Source of the DNA: Haloparvum alkalitolerans
GTDB taxonomy: Archaea > Halobacteriota > Halobacteria > Halobacteriales > Haloferacaceae
NCBI RefSeq assembly: GCF_050122995.1
Contig: NZ_JBNLIA010000003.1
Location: forward strand, 186,001 to 250,000
Reading direction: 5' to 3'
DNA: 64,000 bases
Made by a program: the position numbers and the translations under genes. This document shows, one piece after another, positions 50,991 through 59,540 of this stretch. A model generated the notes under the pieces. It ran no database searches. It was not told the origin of the DNA and was given only the letters and a program-made list of their open reading frames with translations. The stretch's first letter is position 1, and each line of letters starts with the position of its first letter.

Positions 50991-51296
50991 TCAGGCGCCG
51001 GACCCGGCGTCGCCCGTCTCCGCGATGCGGCGCTCGTACTTCTCCATCGACTCCGCGAGCGCCGCGTCAGCGTCCACGTCCGCGGCCGCCGCGACCGACA
51101 GCAGCGCGAACAGCGCGTCCCCGACCTCGTCGCTGGCGAGGTCGACCCCGTCCGGCGCCGCGCCGTAGTCGGTCGAGACGGTCGCCTCCTTCGCGAGCTC
51201 CCCGACCTCCGACTGGAGGTCGAGCAGGCGGTAGGCGAGCGGCGCGTCGAGGTCGTGCTCGTCGAGAAACGCGGCGACGCGGTCTTGCTGATCCAT
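50991..51296 (-). CDS. MazG-like nucleotide pyrophosphohydrolase
   Basis: A 101-residue all-alpha protein with the MazG pattern: LLDLQSEVGELAKEATVS (ExxE-type metal site) and LASDEVGDALFALLSVAAAA (second acidic set). It probably hydrolyses an NTP or a modified nucleotide to the monophosphate. The small one-domain form is common in archaea. It converges with hisH (33 bp), and the dispersed repeat copy 3 lies upstream. Confidence 0.87.
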   Translation of the reverse strand: MDQQDRVAAFLDEHDLDAPLAYRLLDLQSEVGELAKEATVSTDYGAAPDGVDLASDEVGDALFALLSVAAAADVDADAALAESMEKYERRIAETGDAGSGA

Positions 51297-51451
51297 GTCT
51301 CCGAGCGTGTGAGCCGGGAGTGATGAATGTTCGGTGCTGACTGATTCCGATACTGAGTGTTGCAGACCGATTCAGACACATCGCTTTTCTGAGACTCGCG
51401 GCGGTGCGGTGCAGTCGCGGAGCGTTGCGGTTGCGGTTGCGGTGCCGTACT

Positions 51452-51830
51452 GTCGGCGCGCGCCGCGGCGCCCCTGTGGCGCCGCGACCGCGCGAGGGAG
51501 GCGGCGGCGCGGCCGCCTGCTGTGCGGTGTCGCGGCCGCGCCGCCGCCGAGGTTGGGGAGGTGCGAGGCTGCTGTGCGGGGCGGTTGCGGTGCGGTGGGT
51601 GGGACTGAAAGGGGCAGCCGGCTCGAGCCCGCCCCGACGACGTAAGCACCGCAGCGGGCGGTGCTGAGAGCGAGGAGCGCAGCGAGGCGCGGCGCGGTCG
51701 AGCCGGCTGGGGCTTTCTGGATGGTGTTGTTCCACGCAGCAGGATCTGCAACAGAAACAAAAACCGCGTCCAGAGAGCCGGCTGGGGCTTTCTGAGTGTT
51801 GCCGTCCCGATCAGCACGATCGACAGCAGC
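51452..51830 (+). repeat. Dispersed GC-rich intergenic element, copy 3 with duplicated tail
   Basis: About 380 bp, same orientation as copy 1, in the 633-bp gap 51297-51929. The inverted repeat is agccggctcga (51616-51626) and tcgagccggct (51698-51708), with a 93-nt core. The tail ggggctttctg appears twice: at 51709, followed by gttccacgcagcaggatc, and again at about 51785, followed by gtcccgatcagcacgatc. The rest of the gap shows no supported gene. Confidence 0.8.
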
Positions 51831-51929
51831 CACAAAAACACCGCCCAGTGACACAAAAAAGACACAAACACGCCGCTATACCCAGTATCGCTGTCGAGGG
51901 ATCTACCGAGACACGACCGAGGTATCGCG

Positions 51930-52598
51930 TTACTCGAAGCGGACGCCGAGGTCGTGCATGCGGTCGTTGTTCATCGCGACGTTGACCAGAAGCGGCGTCA
52001 GCGCCTCCACCTCGGGCGCGTTCGCGAGACCGCCGGCGTCGAGCGGGCGGAGCCCCTCGATCCCCTCGGCGAGCAGGCGGACGATGTCCTTCGCGTCCTC
52101 GTCGTCGCCGACGAGCAGGGTGTCGATGCCGAGGTCGGCGTCGAGGTTGGAGAGGCGGTCCGCCGAGAGGTTGTGGAACCCGCCGATCACGGGCGTCCCC
52201 TCGGGCGCCGCCTCGGCCACGATGCGGGTGACGCTGCCCGCGCCGGGCTTGTGGTAGTGGAACCCCTCGTTGTCGCGCTTCATCCCCACCGCGGGCGAGA
52301 CGAGGACCGTGTCGTCGTCGAGCCCGTCCGCGACCGCCTCGACCGTGTCGCCGACGTGGTACGGCGGGACGGCGAGCACGACGGCGTCCGCGCGGTCGGC
52401 GGCCATCGCGTTGTCGAAGCCGAGCACCTTCGCGTCGACGCCGCGGCTGTCGAGTTCCGTCTCGTACTCCTCGGCCTTCGTGCGGGCCTTCTCGGGGTCA
52501 CGCGAGCCGATCAGCACCTCGTGGTCCGTGTCGTGAGCCCACCGGAGCGCGAGGCCGCCCCCCACGTCGCCGGTGCCGCCCAGTAGCGCGATTCGCAT
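51930..52598 (-). CDS. npdG: F420-dependent NADP reductase
   Basis: Transfers hydride between coenzyme F420 and NADP in the cytosol. The 222-residue protein has the dinucleotide motif LLGGTGDVGGGLALRW at the N-terminus, LIGSRDPEKA at the NADP-phosphate binding region, and VVLAVPPYHVGDTV further on, as in archaeal F420H2:NADP oxidoreductases. It starts at ATG 52598 and lies 59 bp downstream of the small membrane protein gene on the same strand. No F420 biosynthesis gene is in the window. Confidence 0.92.
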   Translation of the reverse strand: MRIALLGGTGDVGGGLALRWAHDTDHEVLIGSRDPEKARTKAEEYETELDSRGVDAKVLGFDNAMAADRADAVVLAVPPYHVGDTVEAVADGLDDDTVLVSPAVGMKRDNEGFHYHKPGAGSVTRIVAEAAPEGTPVIGGFHNLSADRLSNLDADLGIDTLLVGDDEDAKDIVRLLAEGIEGLRPLDAGGLANAPEVEALTPLLVNVAMNNDRMHDLGVRFE

Positions 52599-52657
52599 AC
52601 GGACAGTGCGCCCGGCCGCGCCTTAGGGGTTGCGCGACCGGCGGGGTTCGCCTCGGT

Positions 52658-52909
52658 TCACTGCCGGCTCTCGTCGTCTCCCGCGTCGGCGTCACCCTCT
52701 TCGGCCGGCGGGAGCCCCAGCGCGCCCCGGAGGCGGTCCTCGCCGCCGCGGTAGACGGTCAGGTACGCCGCGACCGGCGCGAGCACGAAGACGGGGCCGA
52801 CGACGTACGGCTGGAGCGAGGGGTCCCCGGCCGCGACCGCGCTCCCGACCGCGAAGCCGAGGAAGTCGAACGCGAGCATCCAGACGACGAAGCGGCCGGT
52901 CGGGGTCAC
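52658..52909 (-). CDS. Small two-helix membrane protein, haloarchaeal
   Basis: An 83-residue protein with two hydrophobic segments: FVVWMLAFDFLGFAVGSAVA (about 7-26) and YVVGPVFVLAPVAAYLTVY (about 35-53), then an acidic C-terminal tail. It starts with GTG 12 bp after the HAD phosphatase stop, so it is probably in the same transcript. The function is unknown and no characterised family is recognised. Confidence 0.7.
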   Translation of the reverse strand: MTPTGRFVVWMLAFDFLGFAVGSAVAAGDPSLQPYVVGPVFVLAPVAAYLTVYRGGEDRLRGALGLPPAEEGDADAGDDESRQ

Positions 52910-52921
52910 GGACGCGCCACC

Positions 52922-53791
52922 TCAGGGCGCCTCCAGCAGGTCGGGGAGGTCGTTGACGCTGTCGACGACCGCGTCCGCCCCCGTTTCGGTGTACTTGCGG
53001 CGGCCCTCATCGCCCGTGAGCCCGCCGGTCAGGACGCCGACGCCGTAGTAGACGCGCCCGGGGTCGGCCTCGTCGGCGTTGCGCGCGGTGCGGACGTCGT
53101 CGAGGGTGTCGCCCGCGAACGCCACGCGGTCGGCGTCGAACCGCTCCGCGAGCGTTATCAGCGCCTCGGGGTCGGGCTTGCCGGGCGCGGGGTCGTCCAT
53201 CGTGAACCGGTGCTCGTCGGGGACCTCGAGCCCGACGCGTTCGAGCGCGATGTCGGCCTCCGCGGCCGGGCGACCGGTCACCACGCCGACGTCGTGGCGC
53301 TCCTGAAGGCGCTCGATGGTCTCCGGCTCCACGAGGACCGGCTCGTCGTTGATGTAGCCGTCCGCCTCGATCGGCGGCTCCCCGCCCTCCAGCTCCCCGT
53401 AAAGGTCGCTGCCGAGGTACAGCGCCTGGAACACCTCTCGAAGCCGGTCTGGCTCCCACTGGTCGCGGACGCGGGCCTGCGGGACGCTCGGGAGGGCGGC
53501 GACGACCGACTTGGCGGCCTCGAGTCCGCCGCCCTCCTCGGCGATCCGGCCGGTGAACTCCGCGACGCTCATCCGGAGCCCCTCGCGGCTCGCGAGCACG
53601 TACAGCGCCGCGGCGTCCGTCAGCTCCCAGTCGTTGTTGAACCCGCCGGCGTCCTTGAACGCCTGCACGTCCGCGCGGTCGATGGTTCGCCCGTAGACGT
53701 GCCGCACCGACTCGACGATGGCCCGCCGGTAGGAGTCGGCCACGTCGACGAGCACCCCGTCGATGTCAAGCACGACAGCGTCGACCTGCAT
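52922..53791 (-). CDS. HAD-superfamily phosphatase (TIGR01548-like)
   Basis: A 289-residue HAD hydrolase. Motif I VVLDIDGVLVDVADSYRRAI contains the nucleophilic Asp, the cap region follows (about 20-160), motif II/III is GVVTGRP and GKPDPEAL, and motif IV is AFAGDTLDDVRTARNA. It resembles the small archaeal and bacterial group TIGR01548, some members of which are fused to histidinol-phosphate aminotransferase. The substrate is unknown. The ATG at 53791 starts MQVDAVVLDIDG; UPF0146 lies 69 bp upstream in the same direction. Confidence 0.9.
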   Translation of the reverse strand: MQVDAVVLDIDGVLVDVADSYRRAIVESVRHVYGRTIDRADVQAFKDAGGFNNDWELTDAAALYVLASREGLRMSVAEFTGRIAEEGGGLEAAKSVVAALPSVPQARVRDQWEPDRLREVFQALYLGSDLYGELEGGEPPIEADGYINDEPVLVEPETIERLQERHDVGVVTGRPAAEADIALERVGLEVPDEHRFTMDDPAPGKPDPEALITLAERFDADRVAFAGDTLDDVRTARNADEADPGRVYYGVGVLTGGLTGDEGRRKYTETGADAVVDSVNDLPDLLEAP

Positions 53792-53860
53792 GCCTTCGGA
53801 GGCGGCGCGTGGGAGAAAAAACGTTCCGGGTCGCCGGGGCGTCTCCCGACGAGGGAGCGA

Positions 53861-54301
53861 TCAGTCCGAACCGATCCGACCGCGGACGACGTACAGCGTG
53901 TCGCTCCCGACCGCGTGCCGGCGGCAGATCGGAACGACCGGCTCCTCGAAGCCGAGCGTCGTGAACGCACAGACCGCGTCCAGCCGCTCCGCGAGCCGCA
54001 GGGTCGGCCGCTGGAGTTCGGCGGGGAGGTTGCAGGCGTACACGACGCCGGGCGCACGCGGCAGTGCCAGCGCGGCCATGGGGTCCGCGGCCGCCGCAAT
54101 CTCGGTCACGTCCGCGCGGCGGAAACGGACGCCCTCGGGCGCCGCCTCGGCCGCGGCGTCGCTCACGTCCATCGCGGTTACGTCTCGACCGCGCGCGCGG
54201 AGGGCGGCGGCGACCGCGCCGTTCTCGCCGATCCCGACCTCCAGGGACGCCTCGAAGTCGGAGAGGCGGTCCGCGATCCGACCGCGGGCTGTGGGGTTCA
54301 C
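53861..54301 (-). CDS. UPF0146 family protein
   Basis: A 146-residue protein of archaeal family UPF0146 (PF03686), function unknown. Its fold is Rossmann-like, related to methyltransferases: VGIGENGAVAAALRARGRDV at the N-terminus and AMDVSD and VVYACNLPAEL further on, with a conserved RADVTEI. It begins with GTG at 54301; no ATG in frame is suited. It is divergent from amzA with a 39-bp gap, and is followed by the HAD phosphatase. Confidence 0.83.
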   Translation of the reverse strand: MNPTARGRIADRLSDFEASLEVGIGENGAVAAALRARGRDVTAMDVSDAAAEAAPEGVRFRRADVTEIAAAADPMAALALPRAPGVVYACNLPAELQRPTLRLAERLDAVCAFTTLGFEEPVVPICRRHAVGSDTLYVVRGRIGSD

Positions 54302-54310
54302 GCCGTGCGA

Positions 54311-54316
54311 TTTATG
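54311..54316 (+). promoter_or_regulatory. TATA box of amzA
   Basis: tttatg lies 25-30 bp before the ATG at 54341, typical of a leaderless gene. An in-frame ATG at 54314 falls inside this box, so it is unlikely to be the start. Confidence 0.55.
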
Positions 54317-54340
54317 CGCGCTGACTTCAAACGACTTTCC

Positions 54341-54862
54341 ATGCTCGTTGACGTTGTGCCGGTGGGGGAGGTCTCCGCGCGTGTCAAGCGGGAAGCCTCC
54401 GGCGCGCTGCGGTCGGTCTACGACTGTGAGGTCACGATCCACGACGAGCAGCCGGTCCCGGCCTCGGCCTACGACGAGGGGCGCGACCAGTACCGCGCCG
54501 AGGACCTCATCGAGGTCGTCAGCCGGGCTGGCACCGGCGAGAAGAACATCGGCATCACGCCGCGTGACCTGTTCTACCGCCGGCGCAACTACGTCTTCGG
54601 ACTGGCGTACCTCAACGGCGGCGGCTCGGTCATCTCGACCCACCGGCTCAAGACCTCCTCGGACGGCGGCATCTCCACGAAGCCGACCGACGAGGTGTTC
54701 GCCGACCGCGTCCGCAAGGAGGTCGTCCACGAGATCGGCCACACCGTCGGCCTCGAGCACTGCGACAACTCCAAGTGCGTGATGTCCTTCTCGCCGACCG
54801 TCCGCGAGGTCGACGTGAAGGAGGAACACCTCTGCGGCTCCTGCTCGCGGCTGCTCCGGTGA
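54341..54862 (+). CDS. amzA: Archaemetzincin, zinc metalloprotease
   Basis: A 173-residue archaemetzincin. The catalytic site is HEIGHTVGLEHC (HExxHxxGxxH), followed by the zinc-ribbon-like cysteines CDNSKCVM and LCGSC, which are typical of the family, and the Met-turn at CVMSFSP. It is a probable aminopeptidase or endopeptidase of unknown substrate. The ATG at 54341 is selected by the TATA box 25-30 bp upstream. It is divergent from UPF0146. Confidence 0.94.
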   Translation: MLVDVVPVGEVSARVKREASGALRSVYDCEVTIHDEQPVPASAYDEGRDQYRAEDLIEVVSRAGTGEKNIGITPRDLFYRRRNYVFGLAYLNGGGSVISTHRLKTSSDGGISTKPTDEVFADRVRKEVVHEIGHTVGLEHCDNSKCVMSFSPTVREVDVKEEHLCGSCSRLLR

Positions 54863-54950
54863 GCACCGCCTCCGGCCACCGAACACGCCGCCGTACCGAC
54901 CGCGCTCGCGTTCCACTACATCTATCTCCATCCCCACCGTACGTTCGGTC

Positions 54951-55391
54951 ATGCACCGTGAGCCGGCGGACCCGGACCTCCTCAACGACGCGCTCGACCT
55001 CCTCAACGTTGCGCTGGGCACGCCCTTCGCGGTCGCCAGCCGGATCGAGGACGGCCGGTTCACCGTCGTCGGACTCGACGACCGGATCGACACCGGAATG
55101 AACGTCGGCGACGAGTTCGACACCGCCGAGACCTTCTGCCGGACCATCTCCGCCAGCGGCGGCCCGGTGAGCATCCCCCACGCGTCGAGCGACGAGCGCG
55201 TCGCCGGCATCTACGCCAACGCCGAACTGGGGCTGGAGGCGTACCTCGGCCTCCCCATCACGGTCGGCGGCGAGCAGTACGGCACCATCGCGGTCTGCGA
55301 CTCCGAGCCCCGCGCGTTCGACGAGGAGGACCGCCGCCGCGCCGAGGCGGCCGCGCGCCTCGTCGAGGTCGGCGTGGCCGAAGCGGTCTGA
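54951..55391 (+). CDS. Stand-alone GAF domain protein
   Basis: A 146-residue protein that is one GAF sensory domain. LDLLNVALGTPFAVASRIED leads to SIPHASSDERVAGIYANAEL and EAYLGLPITVGGEQYGTIAVCDS, typical GAF strands. No histidine kinase or output domain is attached. GAF domains bind small ligands or chromophores; haloarchaea carry many such stand-alone forms. It follows amzA by 88 bp, and a 19-bp tandem repeat lies just after its stop. Confidence 0.86.
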   Translation: MHREPADPDLLNDALDLLNVALGTPFAVASRIEDGRFTVVGLDDRIDTGMNVGDEFDTAETFCRTISASGGPVSIPHASSDERVAGIYANAELGLEAYLGLPITVGGEQYGTIAVCDSEPRAFDEEDRRRAEAAARLVEVGVAEAV

Positions 55392-55422
55392 TTCCGTCGG
55401 ACTTTCCGTCGTCGTCCGGTTT

Positions 55423-55498
55423 TTCTGTCAGCGGCCGGCTCTTCTGTCGGCAGCCGAGTCTTCTGTCAACAGTCGGGTTTTCTGTCAGCGATCGGATT
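55423..55498. repeat. 19-bp tandem repeat, 4 copies
   Basis: Units ttctgtcagcggccggctc and variants at 55423, 55442, 55461 and 55480, just after the GAF stop. Each unit starts with a T-rich ttct or tttt stretch, so the array may act as a terminator for the GAF gene. Confidence 0.85.
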
Positions 55499-55545
55499 TC
55501 CGACCGCCGGGTCGCAAAAAGGAAAACCGCGGTCCGACCGGCGTC

Positions 55546-58263
55546 CTACTCCGCGATGTCGATCGCCGGGCGGCCGGGGTCGGCCTTGTTCGCGACCGCG
55601 TCGTCGGCCTCGTCGGCGGTCAGCACGCGGACGGGCGCGTCGAACTCCCGCTCGATCAGCCACGCGGCCGCCTCCAGCGCGTCGTGTTCCGCCTCGGGCG
55701 GCAGCGTCTCCGAGAGCGCCTCGCGCTCGGCCTGCAGGTCCTGTCCGTAGGCGGCCGCGGCGTCGCCCTGCTCGCGGATGTGGGCTTCCTGCATCAGCTC
55801 CGAGATCAGGTTGTCGGCGTCGCTCTCGATGGCGATCGCCAGCGCGTCGTACTTCCACTCGGGGGCGACAACCACGTCGACGCGCTCGGGGTCCTCGATC
55901 CCCGCCACGTCGACGATCTGGCGCACGTCCTCGCGGGTGTTCTCCACGAGCCGGCGGCGCATCTCCGCGGCCTCGCGGTCGACCGACGCGGTCGGCCAGT
56001 CGGCGTCGAGGACGAACTCGGGCGCGTCGCCCGACTCGTCGGCCGCCCCGCCCACGGCGGCCGCGTCCGCCTCTGCGAGGTCGGCGTACAGCTCCTCCGC
56101 GAGGTGCGGCGCGACCGGGGCCAGCAGCCGCACCGCGACGGAGAGCCCGCGTGCGAACGTCCCGGCGTGGGGGTCGGCGTACTCGCGGTACTGCCGCAGC
56201 GTCTTCACGAGGTCCTGCGCCTCCCGGAGCGCGACGTTGAACGTGAGTTCGTCGTACTCCTCGGTGGCGACCGCGACCGCGGCGTCGGTCTCGTCGCGGA
56301 CGTAGCCCGCGACCGCGTCGTCGTCGCCGTCGGCGTCGATGGCGCCGTCCGGGTCCGCGAACGCCTCGACGGTCTCCGAGAGGCGCGTCAGGAACCGGTA
56401 GGTGGACTTGACGCCCTCCTCGGACCAGTCGAAGTCCCGCTCGGGCTGGGCCGCCTGCATCATGAACAGGCGCGCGGTGTCGGCCCCGTACTCCTCGACG
56501 ATGCGCTGGGGAGAGACGACGTTGCCCTTCGACTTGGACATCTTCGACCCCTCCAGCTGGACCATCCCCTGCGCCAGCAGGTTGGTGAACGGCTCGCGGT
56601 GCTCGAGCCCCTCCTCGTCGGCCAGCACCTTCGTGAAGAAGCGCGAGTAGAGCAGGTGCATCACCGCGTGCTCGATGCCGCCGACGTACTGGTCGACGGG
56701 CATCCAGTCGTTGGCGCGCTCCAGGTCGAACGGGGCGTCGGCCACGTCGGGCGAGACGTAGCGCAGGAAGTACCACGAGGAGTCGACGAACGTGTCCATC
56801 GTGTCCGTCTCGCGGACGGCGTCCGCGCCGCAGTCGGGACACGTGGTGTGCTTCCACTCCTCGGCGGCGTCCAGCGGGTTGCCCGTCGTGTTGACGAACT
56901 CCGGCAGCTCGACCGGCAGATCCTCCTCGGGGACCAGGACGGGGCCGCAGTCGTCACAGCGCACGACCGGGATGGGCGTCCCCCAGTAGCGCTGGCGGGA
57001 GATGCCCCAGTCGCGCAGGCGGTACTGGGTCGTGTGCTCGGCGCCCTCGGTATCGGCGGTGATGCGCTCGCGGGCCTCGGCGCTCGAGAGGCCGTCGTAC
57101 GCGCCGGAGTTGACGAGGACGCCGTCCTCGGTGTAGGCTGACTCGGAGACGTCCGGGACCTCGGGGGCGGTCCCGGCCGCGTCGTCGTCCGGCTCGGGAG
57201 CGATGACGGGCTCGATGGGGACTCCCATCTTCTCGGCGAAGACGTGGTCGCGGTCGTCGTGGCCCGGCACGCCCATCAGCGCGCCCGTCCCCACGTCCGA
57301 GAGGACGAAGTCCGCCACGAACACCGGGAGCTCCGCGCCCGTCACGGGGTTGGTCGCGGTCAGGTCGGTGGCGACGCCGTTCGGCTCGTCGCCGTCGGGG
57401 TCGGCCTCGTGGTGGACGAACTCGTGGACCGCCTCGTCCTCCTCAACCAGTTCCCGGCTGATCGGGTGGTCCGGCGCGAGCGCGAAGAAGGTCGCCCCGT
57501 GGACGGTGTCCGCGCGCGTCGTGAACGCCTCGACGGTGCCGTGGCCGTCGATCTCGAACTCCAGCGTCGTCCCCTCCTGTCGGCCGATCCAGTTGCGCTG
57601 CATCTGCCGGACGGAGTCGGGCCACCCCTCCAGGTCGTCAATGTCCGAGAGCAGTTCGTCGGCGTATTCGGTGATCTTCAGGAACCACTGTTCCAGCTCG
57701 CGCTGCTCGACGGGCGTGTCACACCGCCAGCAGAGCTCGTCGTCGCCCTCGACCTGCTCGTCGGCGAGGACGGTCTCACAGGAGGGACACCAGTTCACCT
57801 CGTCGTCGCGGCGCTCTACGAGGCCCTCCTCGTGGAACCGGCGGAACAGCCACTGGTTCCAGCGGTAGTACTCCGGCGTGCAGGTGGTGACCTCGCGGTC
57901 CCAGTCGTAGCCGAAGCCCATCGACTTCATCTGGCCCCGCATCGTGTCGATGCAGTCGAAGGTCCAGTCGCGGGGGTTGGTGTCGCGCTCCTTGGCGGCG
58001 TTCTCGGCCGGGAGGCCGAACGCGTCCCACCCCATCGGGTGGAGCACGTCGTCGCCACGCAGCCGCCGGTAGCGGGCGTACGCGTCGGTGATCGTGTAGT
58101 TGCGGACGTGACCCATGTGGAGCTTCCCCGACGGATACGGGTACATCCCCAGCACGTACGTCGGGTCCTCGACGTCGTCCGGCGTCCGGTACGCGTCCGC
58201 GTCGTCCCACGCCTCCTGCCAGCGTCGTTCGACCGCCGCGTGGTCGTAGCCCTCTTCGGTCAT
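55546..58263 (-). CDS. leuS: Leucyl-tRNA synthetase
   Basis: Charges tRNA-Leu with leucine. The 905-residue class I enzyme has the HIGH-type signature YPSGKLHMGHVRNYT, the CP1 editing domain (about 225-430), a zinc segment with CDDCG and CPDCG, the KMSKS loop SKMSKSKGNVVSP, and the anticodon-binding C-terminal region. The insertion pattern resembles the bacterial-type LeuRS known in haloarchaea. It starts MTEEGYDHAAVERRWQ and is transcribed alone. Confidence 0.97.
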   Translation of the reverse strand: MTEEGYDHAAVERRWQEAWDDADAYRTPDDVEDPTYVLGMYPYPSGKLHMGHVRNYTITDAYARYRRLRGDDVLHPMGWDAFGLPAENAAKERDTNPRDWTFDCIDTMRGQMKSMGFGYDWDREVTTCTPEYYRWNQWLFRRFHEEGLVERRDDEVNWCPSCETVLADEQVEGDDELCWRCDTPVEQRELEQWFLKITEYADELLSDIDDLEGWPDSVRQMQRNWIGRQEGTTLEFEIDGHGTVEAFTTRADTVHGATFFALAPDHPISRELVEEDEAVHEFVHHEADPDGDEPNGVATDLTATNPVTGAELPVFVADFVLSDVGTGALMGVPGHDDRDHVFAEKMGVPIEPVIAPEPDDDAAGTAPEVPDVSESAYTEDGVLVNSGAYDGLSSAEARERITADTEGAEHTTQYRLRDWGISRQRYWGTPIPVVRCDDCGPVLVPEEDLPVELPEFVNTTGNPLDAAEEWKHTTCPDCGADAVRETDTMDTFVDSSWYFLRYVSPDVADAPFDLERANDWMPVDQYVGGIEHAVMHLLYSRFFTKVLADEEGLEHREPFTNLLAQGMVQLEGSKMSKSKGNVVSPQRIVEEYGADTARLFMMQAAQPERDFDWSEEGVKSTYRFLTRLSETVEAFADPDGAIDADGDDDAVAGYVRDETDAAVAVATEEYDELTFNVALREAQDLVKTLRQYREYADPHAGTFARGLSVAVRLLAPVAPHLAEELYADLAEADAAAVGGAADESGDAPEFVLDADWPTASVDREAAEMRRRLVENTREDVRQIVDVAGIEDPERVDVVVAPEWKYDALAIAIESDADNLISELMQEAHIREQGDAAAAYGQDLQAEREALSETLPPEAEHDALEAAAWLIEREFDAPVRVLTADEADDAVANKADPGRPAIDIAE

Positions 58264-58320
58264 CTCTTGGATAGGCGTGGTAGGGTCGGAGCCCTATACC
58301 TTTCCATCCGACAGCCGCGG

Positions 58321-58390
58321 TCGCTCGCGGCCGCGTGACAAAAGTGGGGCCGCCGTCGTTCGCAGCCGCGTGACAAAAATGGAGCCGCAG
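58321..58390. repeat. 35-bp tandem duplication with T-runs, likely doxX terminators
   Basis: Two copies of 35 bp at 58321 and 58356, each holding ccgcgtgacaaaa. On the minus strand each has a T-run (tttttgt or cttttgt). They lie after the doxX stop (58418), so they may form a double terminator for doxX before the leuS promoter. Confidence 0.75.
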
Positions 58391-58417
58391 CCCCCGGTCA
58401 GGACCGGTCGCGTCCGG

Positions 58418-58969
58418 TCAGCCGAGGACGTACCGGAGCCGCGGGTATTTCTCGACGAGCGGTTCGCCGTCGACCTCGTACCGCTCGATGGAGGCGTCGA
58501 GGCCGTAGGTGCGCCCGGCGGCCATCGCGGCGACCGCGAGGAACACCGCGACGTAGATCAGCTCCGAGGTGGCAAAGCCCATCAGCACCTCGTAGGCCCC
58601 GCTCATGTCCCAGTTGCCGAAGTAGAACGCCGTGGCCTGGAGCGCCCCGAAGAACGCGGCCAACCGGAGCAGGGTCCCGGTGATCAGCCCGAGGCCGATC
58701 ATGACCTGTCCGACCGGAACGGCCACGTCGACGACCGCGATCACGGTCGGGCTGGCGGCCATCGCCCCGTAGAGCCCGCTCAGGGGGCTCGCGGGGTCGA
58801 CGTTGGCGAGGTAGCCCTGCGCGGTGAACCCGCCGAGGAGCTTGCCGAGCCCCGCGCTCAGGAACACCCACCCGATCAGCACCCGCAGGCCGACGCTGAA
58901 CCACTCGACTCCCGGACCGACGTCTTCGAGCACCGGACGCGCCGCGCCGCGCTCGAGTTGTGTGGACAT
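58418..58969 (-). CDS. DoxX family membrane protein
   Basis: A 183-residue membrane protein with about four hydrophobic segments. It matches the DoxX pattern: LRVLIGWVFLSAGLGKLLGG at the first helix, GQVMIGLGLITGTLLRLAA further on, and an acidic tail. DoxX proteins are linked to thiosulfate:quinone oxidoreductase or to redox maintenance, but function here is unproven. It carries a strong SD (aaggaggtg, 58976-58984) and a TATA box at 59011-59019, unlike most leaderless neighbours. The ATG at 58969 follows. Confidence 0.87.
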   Translation of the reverse strand: MSTQLERGAARPVLEDVGPGVEWFSVGLRVLIGWVFLSAGLGKLLGGFTAQGYLANVDPASPLSGLYGAMAASPTVIAVVDVAVPVGQVMIGLGLITGTLLRLAAFFGALQATAFYFGNWDMSGAYEVLMGFATSELIYVAVFLAVAAMAAGRTYGLDASIERYEVDGEPLVEKYPRLRYVLG

Positions 58970-58975
58970 AGGTGG

Positions 58976-58984
58976 CACCTCCTT
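58976..58984 (-). promoter_or_regulatory. Shine-Dalgarno site of doxX
   Basis: On the minus strand aaggaggtg lies 6 nt before the ATG at 58969. It decides this start over a GTG three codons upstream. Confidence 0.75.
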
Positions 58985-59010
58985 ACAGGTGTATCTCCGG
59001 CCGGCGACCC

Positions 59011-59019
59011 CTTATAAAC
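59011..59019 (-). promoter_or_regulatory. TATA box of doxX
   Basis: The minus strand reads gtttataag, 42-50 bp before the ATG. With the SD site it predicts a leader of roughly 15-25 nt. Confidence 0.6.
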
Positions 59020-59154
59020 AGGACCGCGGTCCCACGGCACAGGAACGGCGGCGGCTCCTCAAGTGTCCGGAACGAGTAGCAAAAAGTACGGAAGCCGACC
59101 CGTTCCGTCCGCGGTGGCGCCGGGGGACGGTCCCCCCGGCGTCGTCGGCAGCGC

Positions 59155-59400
59155 CTACGCGTACGTCTCCTCGAGGTACTCGACGATGTCGTCGGACTCC
59201 GGCATCCCCTCGACGCCGTGCGCCTCGTCGACGAGCACGGGGACGCCGGTCTGACCGCTGACCGCCTTCACCTCGTCGCGCTCGCCGTGCGAGCGCGGGA
59301 CCATCACCGAGTCGTACTCCAGCCCGAGCTCCGCGAGCTTGTCCTTCACCTTCGCGCAGTACGGGCAGCCCTCCAGTTCGTAGAGCGTGATGTCCGTCAT
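59155..59400 (-). CDS. Glutaredoxin-like protein
   Basis: An 81-residue glutaredoxin/thioredoxin-fold protein with the redox motif ELEGCPYCAKVKDKL at about residues 8-22 and the cis-proline segment TGVPVLVDEAHG. It may serve in disulfide exchange or as a GST-N-like domain. The start MTDITLYELEGC at 59400 was chosen over longer in-frame forms, which have no homology-like sequence. It lies downstream (on its strand) of the purine permease gene after 140 bp. Confidence 0.9.
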   Translation of the reverse strand: MTDITLYELEGCPYCAKVKDKLAELGLEYDSVMVPRSHGERDEVKAVSGQTGVPVLVDEAHGVEGMPESDDIVEYLEETYA

Positions 59401-59540
59401 CGCCGGAACGTAGGGTGGTGTCGACAAAGAAGGCGTTGGTGCCGTGCGTCGCGCACGCGAACGCGCGCCGGTGCCGTCCGGACAGTCGGAAGGGAGCGCG
59501 GAAGCGGTGGGAACCCGCCGGGAACGGAGCGGGGTCGCGT

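Noticed and set aside
53861..55210. Long minus-strand frame joining UPF0146 to the region opposite amzA and the GAF gene
   Set aside because: Only the part up to 54301 has family motifs; the rest is antisense to amzA and the GAF gene.
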